Of a stretch of DNA of 64,000 bases, positions 10,814 through 22,981 are shown in pieces. The translations under genes and the position numbers were made by a program. The notes below the pieces were generated by a model. The model did not search any database and was not told where the DNA came from. It saw only the letters and a list, made by a program, of their open reading frames with translations. Numbering within the stretch: the stretch's first letter is position 1; each line of letters opens with the position of its first letter. This DNA is from Cercis canadensis. Taxonomy: Eukaryota; Streptophyta; Magnoliopsida; Fabales; Fabaceae. The stretch covers positions 316,504-380,503 of the forward strand of contig QAOA01006259.1 of assembly GCA_003255065.1 (NCBI GenBank). The letters run 5' to 3'.

Positions 10814-13657
10814 ATGGAGATGATAGGCCCTATCCAAGAACTCTTGAAGCTGATATGGGGACCCATTGGAAAACATTTGAAGCATCATAGAAGCCTGGAC
10901 AAATTATGGTGGTTCTTCATAGAAAATTGCAAGCACTGAATATCAGGAAGGGAGACATGGAATCAAGAACGAGGACAGAGCTTCGTTCAGGAAAGGAAAT
11001 GAAGAAAGAAGTTGAACTTTGGCTGCAAAATGTACAAAGCATAAGTGCTGAAGTAGAAATTATTAACCAAGAAGTTGGTGAGGGCAAAATTTTCTCACGT
11101 GCGCGACTGGGGAAACTTGTTGAGAAGAAGATTCAGAAAGTGGAAGAACTTTATGAGCAGTGTAGTTTTCCTGACAGTTTGGTAGTTGATGCACCTCCAA
11201 GCATTGATATATTGCCAACGACAACAATTATAGGTAAGAATACGACTAAGAGAAGCATGGAAGAAGTTTGGACATGCTTGATGGGTGATGGTATAAGAAA
11301 GATTGGAGTTTATGGGAAGGGGGGAATTGGGAAAACAACCATTATGAAGCACATATATAATGAACTACAGTCAGAGACTAGTTTGTTTGATCAAGTGGTT
11401 TGGATCACTGTATCAAAGACTGCCAACGTTTTTCAATTGCAAAATGAAATTGCGCTAGCATTTGGGTTAATCATTCCAGAAAGTGAAGATGAAACGATGA
11501 GGGCAGCAAATTTATATTCCATGTTGAGAGCAAGGGGAAGTTATGTGCTAATCTTAGATGATTTGTGGCAAGAGTTTTATCTTGAGGATGTAGGAATCCC
11601 AGAGCCTACCAGTGATAAAAAAATGAAAGTTCGTGTTAACAACTAGATTATCTGACATTTGCTCCAAAATGGAATGTAGAAAGATCAAAGTGCCTCTTCT
11701 CTCTGAAGAAGAAACATGGGATTTGTTCTTGGAAAAAGTTGGGCAGCAGATTGTCATCTCTGAGATAGAAAAAATTGCGAAAGAAGTTGCCAAAGAGTGT
11801 GGCCGTTTTCCTTTACCAATCATCACCATAGCAAGAAGTATGAAGGGCGTAATTGATATTTGTGAGTGGAGGAATGCATTGGAAGAACTAAGAGAATCTA
11901 CAAAGGGTCTCAATGACATGAAAAGGGTTTATGAGCAGCTTAAGTTTAGCTATATTCACTTACAAGATGAAGGGCTAAGGCAGTGTCTCCTTTATTGTGC
12001 ACTCTACCCAGAAGATCTGAATATTGGAAGAAAATAACTGATAGAGCATCTCATTGCTGAGGAGATCATAGAAGGAACAACTAGAGAGGCTGAATTTGAC
12101 AAAGGTCATGCAATGTTGAATAAATTAGAGAACTCTTGCCTGTTAGAAGGTTTCATAGACAATCAGAATAACAGATGGGTAAAAATGCATGATCTGATTC
12201 GAGACATGGCACTTTAAATCACAAGCACTAGATTCCTAGTAAAAGCTGGTATATACCTGAAAGAGTTTCCAAGAATATGGAGAAGGTTTCTTTAATGCAG
12301 AACTTCTTATCAGAAATCCCTTCTGCTATATCACCAAGGTGCCATAGGCTCTCCCCCCTATTGCTATCTTCAACGCATATGACACAGATTTCAAATGCCT
12401 TTTTCGTTCACGTGAATGCTCTTCAGGTTCTTGATCTCTCTGACACCAACATTGAGCATCTGCCTAAGTCCCTATCTAATTTAGAGAATCTGACCACATT
12501 ATCACTTCGAGGCTGTACAAGATTAAAGTACATACCCTCATTAGCGAAGCTTGTGTCATTGAGGAAGTTGGATCTGAATCATACTGGAATCAAAGATGTG
12601 CCAGAAGGAATGGAGATGCTGATAAAGCTCAAATACCTTAATCTTTATGCAGGAAATCTGGAGATGTTACCTGCTGGGATCTTGTCTAAATTCCCTAATC
12701 TACAATTCCTTCTTGTTTATGGAGGAACAAAAACCCTGAAGCTGAAGGGAGAGGAAGTAGCATGCTTGAGAGAGCTGGAAACTTTTGGGGGTCAGTTTTA
12801 CAGCCTGAATGATTTAATTTTATACATAAGATCTGTACAAGAACGACCACCCAAGAGTTACTTTATCCGGGTGGGAGCAAGCTCGGTGATTTGAGGAAGA
12901 AAAGGAATCCTTTGGAAAGGTTGTACAATTAAGAAACTGCTTTACTTATAGAGGCAAAAAAGAGACCATCATTTTACCAGACAGCACTCAAACCTTGGTG
13001 ATTGCAGAATGTCATAATGTGAGCAGTTTAGTAGATTCGTCACACCAGGTCTATACCAGCAAATTGAAGTGTTGTACGATTTCAAAATGCAATGGAATAG
13101 AGTTCATGATATTACCCTCCTCCTTCATCTTTGCAAGTCTTGAACCTCTAAGACTCTCTTGTCTGGACAATTTGCAAGCTTTCTTTAAGGGAGGAGCTAT
13201 AACACTGGCACCTGGTACCTTTTCTGCTCTCAAGACACTATAGATTCATCATTGTCCTAGTACTAAGAAGCTGTTCTCGGAAAGCCAACTGTTGCACCTA
13301 ACAAAATGGAAGAACTTGAAGTCTGGAGTTGCCATCAAATGGAGGAGATAATAGCAACAGAAGAAGTGGGTGAAAGAAGCAGCCATTCTATTAGTAATGT
13401 TGAAGCATTTAAGCTTTAGTAGACTACCTAAACTGAAGAGCATCTATGGGAATGTACTACCATGCTCTTCACGGCAAGTACTCCAAGTAATTGGATGTAC
13501 AAATTTAAAGAGGATTCCTATTTCTCTTCCACGGCATGGTGGAGAACCGTTTCCTCCCCCTGCATTGCAAAGAATTTCAGCTAGCAAAGAATGGTGGGAA
13601 GCCCCGGAATGGGACCAACCCAGCATCAAGAGTGCTCTAGAACCCTTTCTTCAGTAA
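10814..13657 (+). pseudogene. CC-NB-LRR (RPS5-like clade) resistance gene, degenerate
   Basis: The order of motifs is that of a non-TIR NB-LRR immune receptor. A coiled-coil region starts MEMIGPIQELLKLIWG at 10814. The P-loop GKGGIGKTT is at 11314-11340, then VVWITVSK, and kinase-2 VLILDDLW near 11548. RNBS-B LTTR is near 11637, GLPL (as GRFPLPI) near 11802, CLLYCALYPED near 11992, and the MHD motif MHDL at 12185. Leucine-rich repeats run from about 12400 to 13650 and end with a typical KEWWEAPEWDQPSIK block. The reading frame is broken repeatedly: frameshifts near 10903, 11630, 12260, 12890 and 13300-13370, and stops at 12035-12037, 12215-12217 and 13241-13243. All breaks are small, so the gene died recently enough to keep every domain. 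It cannot make a full receptor; the longest pieces are an N-terminal part of about 246 residues and an LRR part of about 205. Confidence 0.9.
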
Positions 13658-13659
13658 AC

Positions 13660-14700
13660 GAATTTGTACAGTTAAATTAAATGTAAAGGTAGCTATAAGG
13701 TTCTCTTCATTTCAGCTTGTATACTTTTAAGACTTCCTCTTCCCTCTACCCCTCACCCCACAAAATCTCCAAATCAGATGCCTCTGTTTTCATTTTATTG
13801 TTAATCAAAAAGAGGATAAGCAATCCTCTAAATGAAGAAGAAAGTGAAAAAAATAAAAAGGAAACTCAATGCAGCTCTAAAATTAGTAATAGAAAGTTAG
13901 AAACACCACAAAAAAGAGCATAGAAAATTGTAATGTAAGTTTAAATTGCATTATGAGAAAATAAATTTGGATAGCTAAACGATTTAACAAGATAGTCAAT
14001 GTCCAAATTTAATTTATTGTTTCAATCACAACGCCTTACAAAATTTTATATTTCACAACTTGGCAGCTGAGAAAAAGAAGAAAAGAACATTACGGTAGTT
14101 TGTTATCTCACCATTCGTGTTGGATGACAGTCTAAAAGGTTAAAAAGACCTCACAATCCCTTGATGACAGGCAGTAGCTAATGCACTTTAAAACAAAGTT
14201 TCTCCCCTGCTGAGTGCTGAGTACTGAGCGCTGAGGAAGTGAGGAGGAATTCTTGTGTGGACTACTGGACTAAGTCCATGAATCCTCCCTCTGGCAAGTG
14301 TTGAGGTCTACGGGTGACAGAGAGAGCCGTGTGGGACCCACACCTCTTGTGAGAGCGAGATCCGTGAACCCATAGGTCTATGCAAGAATTTCTACATGTT
14401 GAGTGCAAGTTTCAGGCCCAATCTTGTAGGTGATCATTGGTGCTTCTGCATGGGTAAAGATGATTATTGGAAGACACAGTAAACAATCTAGTACAAAGCT
14501 AGATAAGACCAAGACCTAGTCATGAACCAAAGATACTTGGTCTTTGTACTTCAACAAAATTTCTGGTTGACATAAACATTTCATTGCCAGGAAAATTTGG
14601 AAGACAACAAAGATCGTCAACATCATTATTTCCAGGAGTCAATCACTGACTAAGTACAAAAAAAAGAAAAAAAAAAACTAAAAATAAGGATAGTATCACT
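13660..14700. other. intergenic; short GC-richer patch
   Basis: No gene recognised. At about 14200-14420 the base composition becomes richer in G and C, with a small perfect hairpin (GTGTGGGACCCACAC near 14331), unlike the flanking DNA. It may be an old transposon relic, but no ends were found. Confidence 0.35.
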
Positions 14701-14701
14701 A

Positions 14702-16977
14702 TCAACGAGATTGAAGAAGATCCAGAATAGATTTTCTATCAGGCATGCTTGGAATTGCTCCCTTCACTTGAACACAAAGAGAAGCCGCTGCAGCTATTAG
14801 AGACAAAAAAAAAAAAAAAAAAAAANAAAAAAAAAAAAAAAAAAAAGGGCTAAGAATGTTATAGAATGAATGAAAAACTTCCTACAAAAACAGGGAATGT
14901 TTACTGTTATACATACCACCAAATTGCATGCATTCCTTTCTGGATTTCCCCTCCACCAAAGCCACAGCAAAAGCGGCAATAAAAGTATCACCAGCTCCAG
15001 TAGTATCAAGGACTGTTTTAACAGAAATAGCAGGTTGCTTAATTGGTTCTTCCCCTTCTACAAAGAGGGCAGATCCTTTGGCCCCAAGTTTTACCAGCAC
15101 TTGCTTAACTCCCTGAAATTCCAAAAGTCAAAGAAAATTAATCGCTAATGTTTGGCATAAAAGCATTGTTCAGTCATCATCTCTTTCAAATAATTGATGT
15201 TACCTACACATGTACCCTACTGAATAGTTGCTAGGAATTTTAACAACTGAACGTGCCAAAATGCCAATACAAGTGTTCCTTTAAAACATTGTTATTCTTT
15301 TTCTCAAAAGAGATATTCAGGTTACAAAATTGGCAATGAAGCAGCACAACACCCAACCTTAAACATGATTATTATTCTTTCAGGTAGCTACCGATGACAA
15401 CCACACAGGGTATGAAAAAACTCACCACTTTTTGGCATTTTACTACAGCCTGAGTAATCTCATCAAAACTGTCAGTTGGCATTCCTGTCAAGCGAGCAAG
15501 TTCACTTTCATTAGGGCTTAAAATATCCACAAAATTTAGTAATTTTTGTGGGATTGGTGTATCTACACCCCCAACATCCAGTATGACTGGAACACCAGCA
15601 GTCCTTGCTGCCTGTAACATAACAGCACGTCACTTGACTTATCAAAGCAACAGAAACAAAGATTAATCAAACATTTGGCTAGGAACTTGAGAAATGATTC
15701 AAATGAAGAATATGGGGGGGTGGGGGGGAATGGATCATGATGCAACAATTACAACATATAATGAATTATGATCAATAGATGTTTTCCCAACTCCCAACCA
15801 TAAACATGTATGTGTTTACACAAAAGGAGTCCAAACCCTACCAAACTATTGCCATCTATGACAATTAAGTAGATTGCGTTGTGCCAAAATGTTGATCTTA
15901 TCTGAACATAAAGGTACCATATTTTTTATATTTTAATTAGATCCAGTTTCCCCTAAATTTGGCAGAAGTGTATCACTGTGTTCAGTATATGATTTAACTA
16001 CTACAACTTTGGAACCTCTGAGGATCGATAACATTAGCTGAATAAAGTTGAACAACGCATCATAAACAATATAAGCTATCTTTATTGCCAGTAGTTTTAT
16101 AACCAGACAATACTGCTGAATAGGCAGAAATTTAGCTCAGCATTTAACCAAGAACAGACATTCAAAGCAAATGGGTTATGAACCATAGCTAATGAGAATA
16201 ACACAAAAAATACTTACGAATATTATTCTTAAAAGTGAAAACCTTTTAACTGCAATGCTTAAAGGGTAAACCGCAAAAGATGAATAAACTGAAAAGACTC
16301 AAAGCCTCTACCTTCGCCACTTGAATGTTGACAGAATCTGGGATCTCCCTCTGGAGCAAAATAATCCCAGCTTTCCTTACAATCTTCAAATTCTCCTGAG
16401 AAAGAGTTTCAGGCCAACAACTCATGTTGGCACCCCCAACAATGATAATAGAATTCTGCCCATCAGATTGGAGCATCACCACAGCATGCCCAGTTGGTGC
16501 TGACCCGACAGTAGTTAGATGATCAAGTCGAACCCCAACATTCTCCAAGGCCTCGGTGATCAATTTCCCATGAGCATCCTCACCCACTTGACCCACAAAG
16601 TATGTTGGGTACGAAAGCTTCCCACCACAGGCAGCCTGGTTAGCCCCCTTGCCACCGGCAAGGGTTTGGCCAGTTTTGGCTGAAATGGTCTCACCCTCTC
16701 TGGGTAACCTTTCGATTTCCACATAGATATCTGCATTGGCGGAGCCGACCACCACAAGCGGTGGCGCTGAGCTGAGAATTGGGTTTGCTGAGTTTTGGGC
16801 TTGGGAAGGATTTACAGAGAAAGAGAGGATTGGGAATCTGCAGTGTTGTTGTTGCTTGGTAGTGGTGAATCGAAGGAACTGATTTGGGTTGATGACTTTG
16901 TGGGATTGATTTAGAGGGATGTTTGGGGTTATAGATTGCCAATTGTTTGCTTGTGAAACCGTTGTTCCTCTCATCAT
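14702..16977 (-). CDS. RBSK: ribokinase (pfkB carbohydrate kinase), plastid-targeted
   Basis: Four exons, complement(14702..14793, 14917..15112, 15426..15611, 16312..16977), encode 379 residues. Donors are GTAGAG, GTGAGT and GTATGT, acceptors CAG, CAG and TAG; phases are 0, 0 and 1. Residues 1 to about 70 are rich in Ser, Asn and Gln with few acids, fitting a chloroplast transit peptide. The kinase core begins LVVVGSANADIYV. The ribose-binding GGKGANQAA motif is near residues 108-116, and the pfkB signature DTTGAGDTF, holding the catalytic Asp, is in exon 3. The enzyme phosphorylates D-ribose with ATP to ribose-5-phosphate, salvaging ribose from nucleoside breakdown. Length agrees with the single plant ribokinase as I know it. 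Intron 3 contains a long A/T homopolymer with an N. Start chosen at 16977; a second Met follows immediately. The identification is firm. Confidence 0.95.
14805..14846. repeat. poly(A) tract containing an N, in ribokinase intron 3
   Basis: About 41 A residues are interrupted by a single N at 14826. This is a homopolymer inside the last intron of the minus-strand ribokinase gene (poly-T on the sense strand), and its true length is unresolved. Confidence 0.9.
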
Positions 16978-16979
16978 GT

Positions 16980-17657
16980 TTCTCTCACTTTCTCGGCCTC
17001 ACTCACAGGGTCTCAGAATTGCTCTCAGAAAGTAGACTTTGTTTGGACCACTTTTGGCGCAAATATACCAAACACAGTTATTCACATTTCACACCATTTT
17101 TGGCCGAATTAATTTCTATCTTACAAATATAACTAAATTTACTTTAATTTTTTTTAAAACAACTTAAATTTAATTAATTCAAAAAGTTCTTTTTTTTTTT
17201 TTTGAGATACTGATATGTCTAGCATTTTTTAAACATTATTCATCCAAATTGAGCCTTGATAAATGTCATTGACATGTAAAAGAGAATGAAAAATTATTTG
17301 TACACACTTAAATATAGAGAATCTCTCCTGTACCAAAAAAATATATATATAAAATCTATCTAATTAAAAATAACATATAATGTCAAAATGATTCTCTCTA
17401 AATCTTAACAATTACAATTAACTGCTTGGTTGCAGTAAAAGAGGGAGAGAGTTTTTAAAGAATTGAGCTTTATCACATATATACACTCAAGTGGATTTAG
17501 TAATTTCCCCTTCCTATTTACTATAATTATCCTATTTTTAATAATTGACCTCTATTTGTCACTTTGAACAAGTGACAATTCATACTAAATAATTTTGAGA
17601 AAAATAATTTTATAAATAAATTCAACTATGAATTTTGAAGTTATACATAACAATACA
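16980..17657. other. upstream region of ribokinase; intergenic
   Basis: No coding sequence recognised. The 120 bases next to the ribokinase start are less AT-rich and presumably hold its 5' leader and promoter. The rest is AT-rich with a poly-T tract near 17190. Confidence 0.4.
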
Positions 17658-17665
17658 ATTGTTCT

Positions 17666-18195
17666 CAGAAGCACCGGGACGTCAAAAAGGGGTGCGTCCC
17701 CGTTTTGGGGAAGGGGATGAAACGCGAAACATGTTTCCCAGCATAGAGACGGCAAAAATTCGTTTCTCAAGAGTTTTTTTCGAGTTTAACGTTTCGAAAC
17801 TCCAAGTTTCGTCAAGAAAACGCACGCGAAACAGGAAGGAGAAACTAGACATAGTCAAACGACGTCGTTTTGGATGACCGGTAACTGCCTTAAGTGGAAT
17901 GGCGCCGTTTCGTGCAGGACCGGTCCCTCACCTTAGTGGAACGATGCCGTTTTCGAGTGGTTTGGCAGCTGAATTCGGGCCAAAACGGCGCCGTTTCACG
18001 CAAAGCCCCCTTCTTCTTCCCCAACCCGATTTCAAAACCTACATTGCCCAATTTTTTTCACCATTTTCACCCTAGTTGGAGCTTGAACTCCTCTTCATCC
18101 TCCTCGGTGGTGCCTTAGTTCTTCCTCCATTGTTGAACCAAGTGAAGGCTCGGTAGATTGAAGGCTATTGAAGATACTTGGGTGGTCCAACGTTA

Positions 18196-18237
<42 letters not shown>

Positions 18238-18349
18238 NATATATATATATATATACATGACGTGGTGTTCCCGTACCCTCGTTTTTTAAAAATCGTCATA
18301 CTCGCGTTTCGTACCCGTACCGGAGATGAGACGCGTCCCCGTCCCCGTG
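17666..18349. mobile_element. non-autonomous hAT-like DNA transposon
   Basis: A block of markedly higher GC content carries imperfect terminal inverted repeats: left CAGAAGCACCGGGACG, right end reverse-complemented CACGGGGACGGGGACG, 11 of 16 matching. It is flanked by near-identical 8-bp direct repeats, ATTGTTCT (17658-17665) and ATTGTTAT (18350-18357). An 8-bp target duplication with CA-starting ends fits the hAT superfamily. Internally there are palindromes AAACGACGTCGTTT (near 17858) and AAAACGGCGCCGTTTC (near 17983), common in plant repeats, and a TA tract with an N at 18238. No transposase is encoded. Confidence 0.6.
18200..18255. repeat. (TA)n microsatellite with an N
   Basis: An uninterrupted alternating AT tract with an N at 18238 lies inside the hAT-like element. 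Its length is unresolved by the sequencing. Confidence 0.9.
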
Positions 18350-18706
18350 ATTGTTATATTTAGATTTATTTTTAATTTTTATTTATATTTTTTTAACCAA
18401 AATCTCGCATAACTACTGGTCTTCTAGATGGCATCACCATACTGGCATCAAAATTTCCACGTGGCTAATGCATAGCCTGTTTCTCTGGATCTCTCTTCAG
18501 GTGCCACTTGTCACGAAAAAAATTCCAGTGCTTTCGACCACACTGACTAATCTCTCTTCATCCAATCGATCCTCTAATCCGCTTAATCTAAGGTTCCAAA
18601 TCCGAAGCGTCTATGCTTAGTTCTACGCAGCGTAGTATAAAATCAGACCACAAACTACACTAGAATCTGCTTTTTTTGCAAGGCAGTGGAGGTCATCGTT
18701 TAGGCA

Positions 18707-20810
18707 ATGGCTTCTCGTAGTTTGAGCTTGCCAACAGCACATATTGCTCCCAAAAGACTAATTCCCCAGCTTGATTCCAAGATTCTTGTGTTGCCTTCTC
18801 TAGCTTTTAGCAAACTCAGAAAATCTTTTCCCTCAATTCGAGCAATGGGGTCTTCAGCTTCTTCCCAGAAAGCAGACAATATTGAAGGTATTATTGATTA
18901 TTCAAATGGGTTTTCTCAGTTCCCTTTATCTGTGTTTGTTATCATTAATTGGAGCATGGTTCTCTTCAATTTAGTTAATTTTTTGATTCGAGTATCAGTT
19001 AGATGGGTTGTACTTGTGAATAGTGGTTATGGATGATGCTTTCTAGAGTTCAAAAGAATACCCTTGATTGGCTCTTTGATATTCTTTTATTTCTCTGGCA
19101 TGCAGGGGCTGGTAGATCTTTAAGTGATAATGAATGGAAGAAGCGGCTGACAAGTGAACAATATTACATTACTCGGCAAAAGGGAACTGAGAGGGCTTTC
19201 ACTGGGTATGTTGTTGAATGTCTTTCATGATTTCAGGCTTCCTAATTATGCTTAGTTGCTAATGGGGCATTTCCATTTCTGTTCTTTTTGCGTGGTTCCA
19301 AGGGGTTAACTCAGATAATGTAATGGCATGTTGTGCAGCTTTTAATTTACACTTAATCACTAACTTAAACTTTTGGTGATGCTAATTAATTTAATAAATA
19401 GGGTCTATACTCTGTTAAGTTGGCCACCATTTGATTACAGGAAAGAACATCATAATGCAAAACTGCTAAAAGAGAAACTAGCTCTTCTGGATTTCAAAAT
19501 ATTTTTTATGTTATTGTCCTGTTAGTTAATGCTTTTGTAGTTGCGAGTAAACTGGATTGTAGATTAAGAGAGAAATTTGAATGCATCTCATGGGTTATAG
19601 TTGCACAGCATTGAGTAGGATATAACCATCTCTTGCTACTCATAAAATTGCACAAGATTGCATATATCAGAAAAATCATTGTGCTTTAGTGGATATCTTC
19701 AACATCTGTTACCCCTGGTTCAGGCCAAGATGAGGATGCAGCATTGTGCATCCTGATCTGTTTCAAAGTCTACGGTTTGGTTTGGTATTGCTGTATGAAA
19801 GTGCTCTTCTTTTTTAGGCACCAAGAAGCACATATACTGAACTTAAGTGTTTGGTAATCTACTAATCTTATAAAAAAAGTAACATTTTTATTTTGTATCT
19901 ATAAAGCAAAGCACTTTTTGATGGTTTTTCAAGCAGCTTATTGAAAATAGTTAGAAAAAGCACAAGCATTTTCACACAGCAATACCAAACCAAGCCTACA
20001 TCTGTACCAGGATGGTGGTCTTAGTGGTAGGACACAAGATAGATGGATTCTGATCTGGCCAACATACCCTGAAAGTTTGAGTGCATGAAGAGAGCATTTT
20101 GTTTATGTGACTTTATGTGTGTTAAAGCTTGATTATTGTTGTCTGTCCTGTTTTCTGTAAGTGTGAGCTCTAAAATATCTGGTAACCGAAAGGATGCCCA
20201 TATTTTATCTACTATTGAGAGGTCCACGTGATTAATGAAGAAAGATTGTGCTCAGACCCATGGTGATTTGTGTAGGATCACATTTGCATGCCATCTTTGT
20301 AATTATCAACTTGATTCTTCCATATATTTCAGGGAGTACTGGAATACCAAAACCGAAGGGACTTACCATTGCATATGTTGCGACACACCTTTATTTGAGT
20401 AAGTAATCTACATCTATATGGTATTATCAAATGACATCCTTTACCCTAACTTCAGTTCTCTTGGACTGATTCACTTGTTTTCTCTTTTCTAGATCATCTA
20501 CTAAGTTTAATAGTGGAACTGGTTGGCCATCCTATTACCAACCTGTGGGAAAGAATGTGAAGTCAAAGTTAGATTTATCGATTATTTTCATGCCCCGCCA
20601 AGAAGTGCTTTGTGCTGTTTGTGATGCTCATCTCGGCCATGTGTTTGATGACGGTCCACCACCCACGGGAAAGCGATATTGTATCAATAGGCAAGCAATA
20701 AATTGCCCTAGGACTCCTTTTTAGTGATACATTCTCATCTTTGTTTTGAAGTTGATGTTGGATGTTGCAATTTCTGCAGTGCTGCCCTTAAGCTCAAACC
20801 AAGACAATAG
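18707..20810 (+). CDS. MSRB: methionine-R-sulfoxide reductase B, plastid type
   Basis: Five exons, join(18707..18887, 19106..19205, 20333..20398, 20493..20690, 20780..20810), encode 191 residues. Residues 1 to about 45 are a Ser/Arg-rich chloroplast transit peptide. The SelR domain begins near [18 protein letters not shown] and continues [25 protein letters not shown] and [12 protein letters not shown] to [13 protein letters not shown]. Two CxxC pairs (CICC and CAVC) are the zinc ligands; the Cys of RYCINS is the catalytic residue. The enzyme reduces methionine-R-sulfoxide in oxidised proteins in the plastid stroma. Introns 1-3 are GT-AG. The last intron (20691-20779) begins GCAAGC right after AATAG, so it is a GC-AG intron: only this junction restores the invariant Asn-Ser-Ala after the catalytic Cys. 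Intron 2 holds a MITE. Assignment to the MSRB1 or MSRB2 subclass is not attempted. Confidence 0.95.
19774..19996. mobile_element. MITE within MsrB intron 2
   Basis: A 223-bp element has long terminal inverted repeats: GGTTTGGTTTGGTATTGCTG at the left, and GGCTTGGTTTGGTATTGCTG from the reverse-complemented right end, with similarity continuing to about 35 bp. A 3-bp direct repeat TAC (19771-19773 and 19997-19999) flanks it. GG-starting ends with a 3-bp duplication beginning TA suggest the PIF/Harbinger (Tourist) group. Non-coding. Confidence 0.7.
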
Positions 20811-21301
20811 ACAGTGACCTTATGTTTCAGTCAGAATTTAGGAGCAGATGGTCTATCAAAGATGGTGAGGATCTTGTATATGATCCGCATACAAGCTTTT
20901 TGAGTTCTTGCATTTAGAGAAAACTGTCTTGACTGGTAATCTTACAGAGCAAGTCATACTTGCTGCCATTAGAGCAAGCGTAGCAGATGTTAATACATTT
21001 TACTATATTGAAGTTCTAATTATCATACAGTATTTGTTTGACAGTTGTTATAAACATTCTCAATGCTCTCTTGATTGTAATTTATAAAGGGTTTGATAGC
21101 TAGGGCCATTCCTATTACTCAAGTTGGATTCAATCATTGGTGTAGATTAAGGTAATTTAGGTTCTATTATCTCCGACACAAATCTAACAAATTCTTATAT
21201 GCAAGCCATTAGGATAGAAGTGTTAACAATGATAATAGCAGAAAATTAATCCTATGTTCAGAGGCACCCCAAATGTGGCTAATTGAAAGGATTCAGTAAC
21301 C

Positions 21302-22981
21302 TTAAACAGTAGAAAATTCTATAAAACCAAAACTTGAACACTTCCTAAATGACAATAGCTGCCTTTTAATTTCTTCCATTGCAATTTTCGAAGAGCCATT
21401 CTGCAGCGTTTTAGAGAAGGAGAAACTCATCTGCTTCAAGGCTGCTCCATTTTCTATCAGAAATTTAGCTAGACAAAGCTCATGCTCTTCTCCATCAAGT
21501 ACTCCAAATTTCACCACTTTGAGACTAGATACAAGACAATGGGGTACAGTTGCAGAATTCAATACCTCTTTATCAAATTTTGATAATACCTGAAAATTGT
21601 TTGTTTATCATATTAATCAATAATCATCAAACGTTAAATAGTGTTTGTAAACAAGTTCCAGAAAATATGCATAGCAACCAAAAAAGGACTGAAAAGAATT
21701 ACGCTGTTTAAAACAAGAATCTTGAGAATTGGTAACTTATGGAGTAAACCCAACAAAGTGTCCCCAGAAACTGTGCCTATCTTCAGCTGGCACACATTTC
21801 TGAATTCAGGCAAATTCGCAAAATCATCTTTTGCCTGGTTAGGAATCTGGATGATAAAGAACAAACTAGTGTTAGATATTAAAAACCATTTCTAGTAAGT
21901 TTTTTTACATATATATAATGATATTGTAGTCTCTTCGATTCTAACCAAAAAATAACATAAATATGTGAGCTTCTGCTCTTTGTCCACTTTTTGAGAGCAC
22001 AAACATAACCACAAAATCTAAAATCAGTATTAAGGGAAGGAAGCATACCTGAATGTTCCCAAGTTTGAGATATCGCATTTGATTGAATTGTTTAAGAAGC
22101 ATGCATACTCGAGAACTAAATCGAACTCTCCCAGAGATTTCAAAGAAAGCATTAGAAGCTGATGATGGGTCTAATAGAACAATGTCTTTCAAAAGATCAC
22201 CACCACCTTTAAAAGAGAACATTTTGGGACGCAGAGTGCAAATCTTGATGGCAAGAGCACTTGACATTGACATAGAGCTACCTATATCTGCTGCTGAAAA
22301 CATCAACATCTCAAGTAGAGGCAATCGTAAACACACATTCTGCATTGACCATTTGCAACGTTTGGCTGTGAACACTTTGAGAACCGGGAAGCTAAGAATC
22401 AGCTCTTTCGGATGAGTTGAGGAATCAGCATCACTCATCAACGTAACACTAGATAAACTAAGGAATTTGAGGTTTGGAAGAGAAACGGAAGCAGGGATTT
22501 TAAGAGTACACTTTGGCAGCTTAAGCTTCAATTCTACTAGAGACTTGCATTCAAAAAGGGAATGAGAAGAGAGCATGATTTTCCCACTATAATCTATATG
22601 AAGTTTTTGGACTTTCCGCTTTAAAACAGCAGAGATCCATGTATTAACAAAACATGAACAATAATCGTAAGAAGATGAGGCAATAAGAGAGAAACTTTGG
22701 AGAGTTGAGTTAGTAAGGTGAAGGAGGACTCTGTTCACAAAACTAACAAAGTATTCTTTCTTTGTCTTCTTTTGATAATAGAGCACACTATCATCTAAGT
22801 GTAGATTGGTGATGAATGTCCACATGTAAATCCATTTTTTTGATAACACACTGGTAAGGACTGCATCTTTAGTTGGAAGGAAAGAGAGGATGTGACCCAG
22901 AATGCTTTCAGGGAGATTGCTGATTATGTCTTTACCTTCACTGACCTTTCGCCCCTTCTTACATGGACCAGATTGTGCCAT
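21302..22981 (-). CDS. F-box/LRR/FBD protein, F1 (intact)
   Basis: Three exons, complement(21302..21589, 21703..21846, 22049..22981), encode 454 residues; all splice phases are 0 (donors GTATGC and GTAATT). The F-box occupies residues about 18-60 (DIISNLPESILGHILSFLPT, then SVLSKKWIYMW). Degenerate plant leucine-rich repeats follow (FECKSLVELKLKLP, SLPNLKFLSLSSVTL, ILSFPVLKVFTAKRCKW), and exon 3 carries the FBD-type end (VVKFGV...ELCLAKFLIENG...QLLSFRKCSSFGFIEF). Such proteins bind SKP1 through the F-box and present substrates to an SCF ubiquitin ligase; the substrate is unknown. The start is the Met at 22981, just before the F-box as in its paralogues, although the frame stays open upstream to 23164. 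It lies 0.5 kb from the convergent MsrB gene. Its 5' half is nearly identical to F3 (start 30057), the 3' half clearly less so. Confidence 0.9.

Noticed and set aside
14200-14420. GC-richer patch considered as a tRNA, small RNA or retroelement end
   Set aside because: No cloverleaf, no terminal repeats and no primer-binding site were found; only a short hairpin is present.
16321-16942. Extra frames within ribokinase exon 1
   Set aside because: They are alternative-frame readings of a confidently assigned coding exon.
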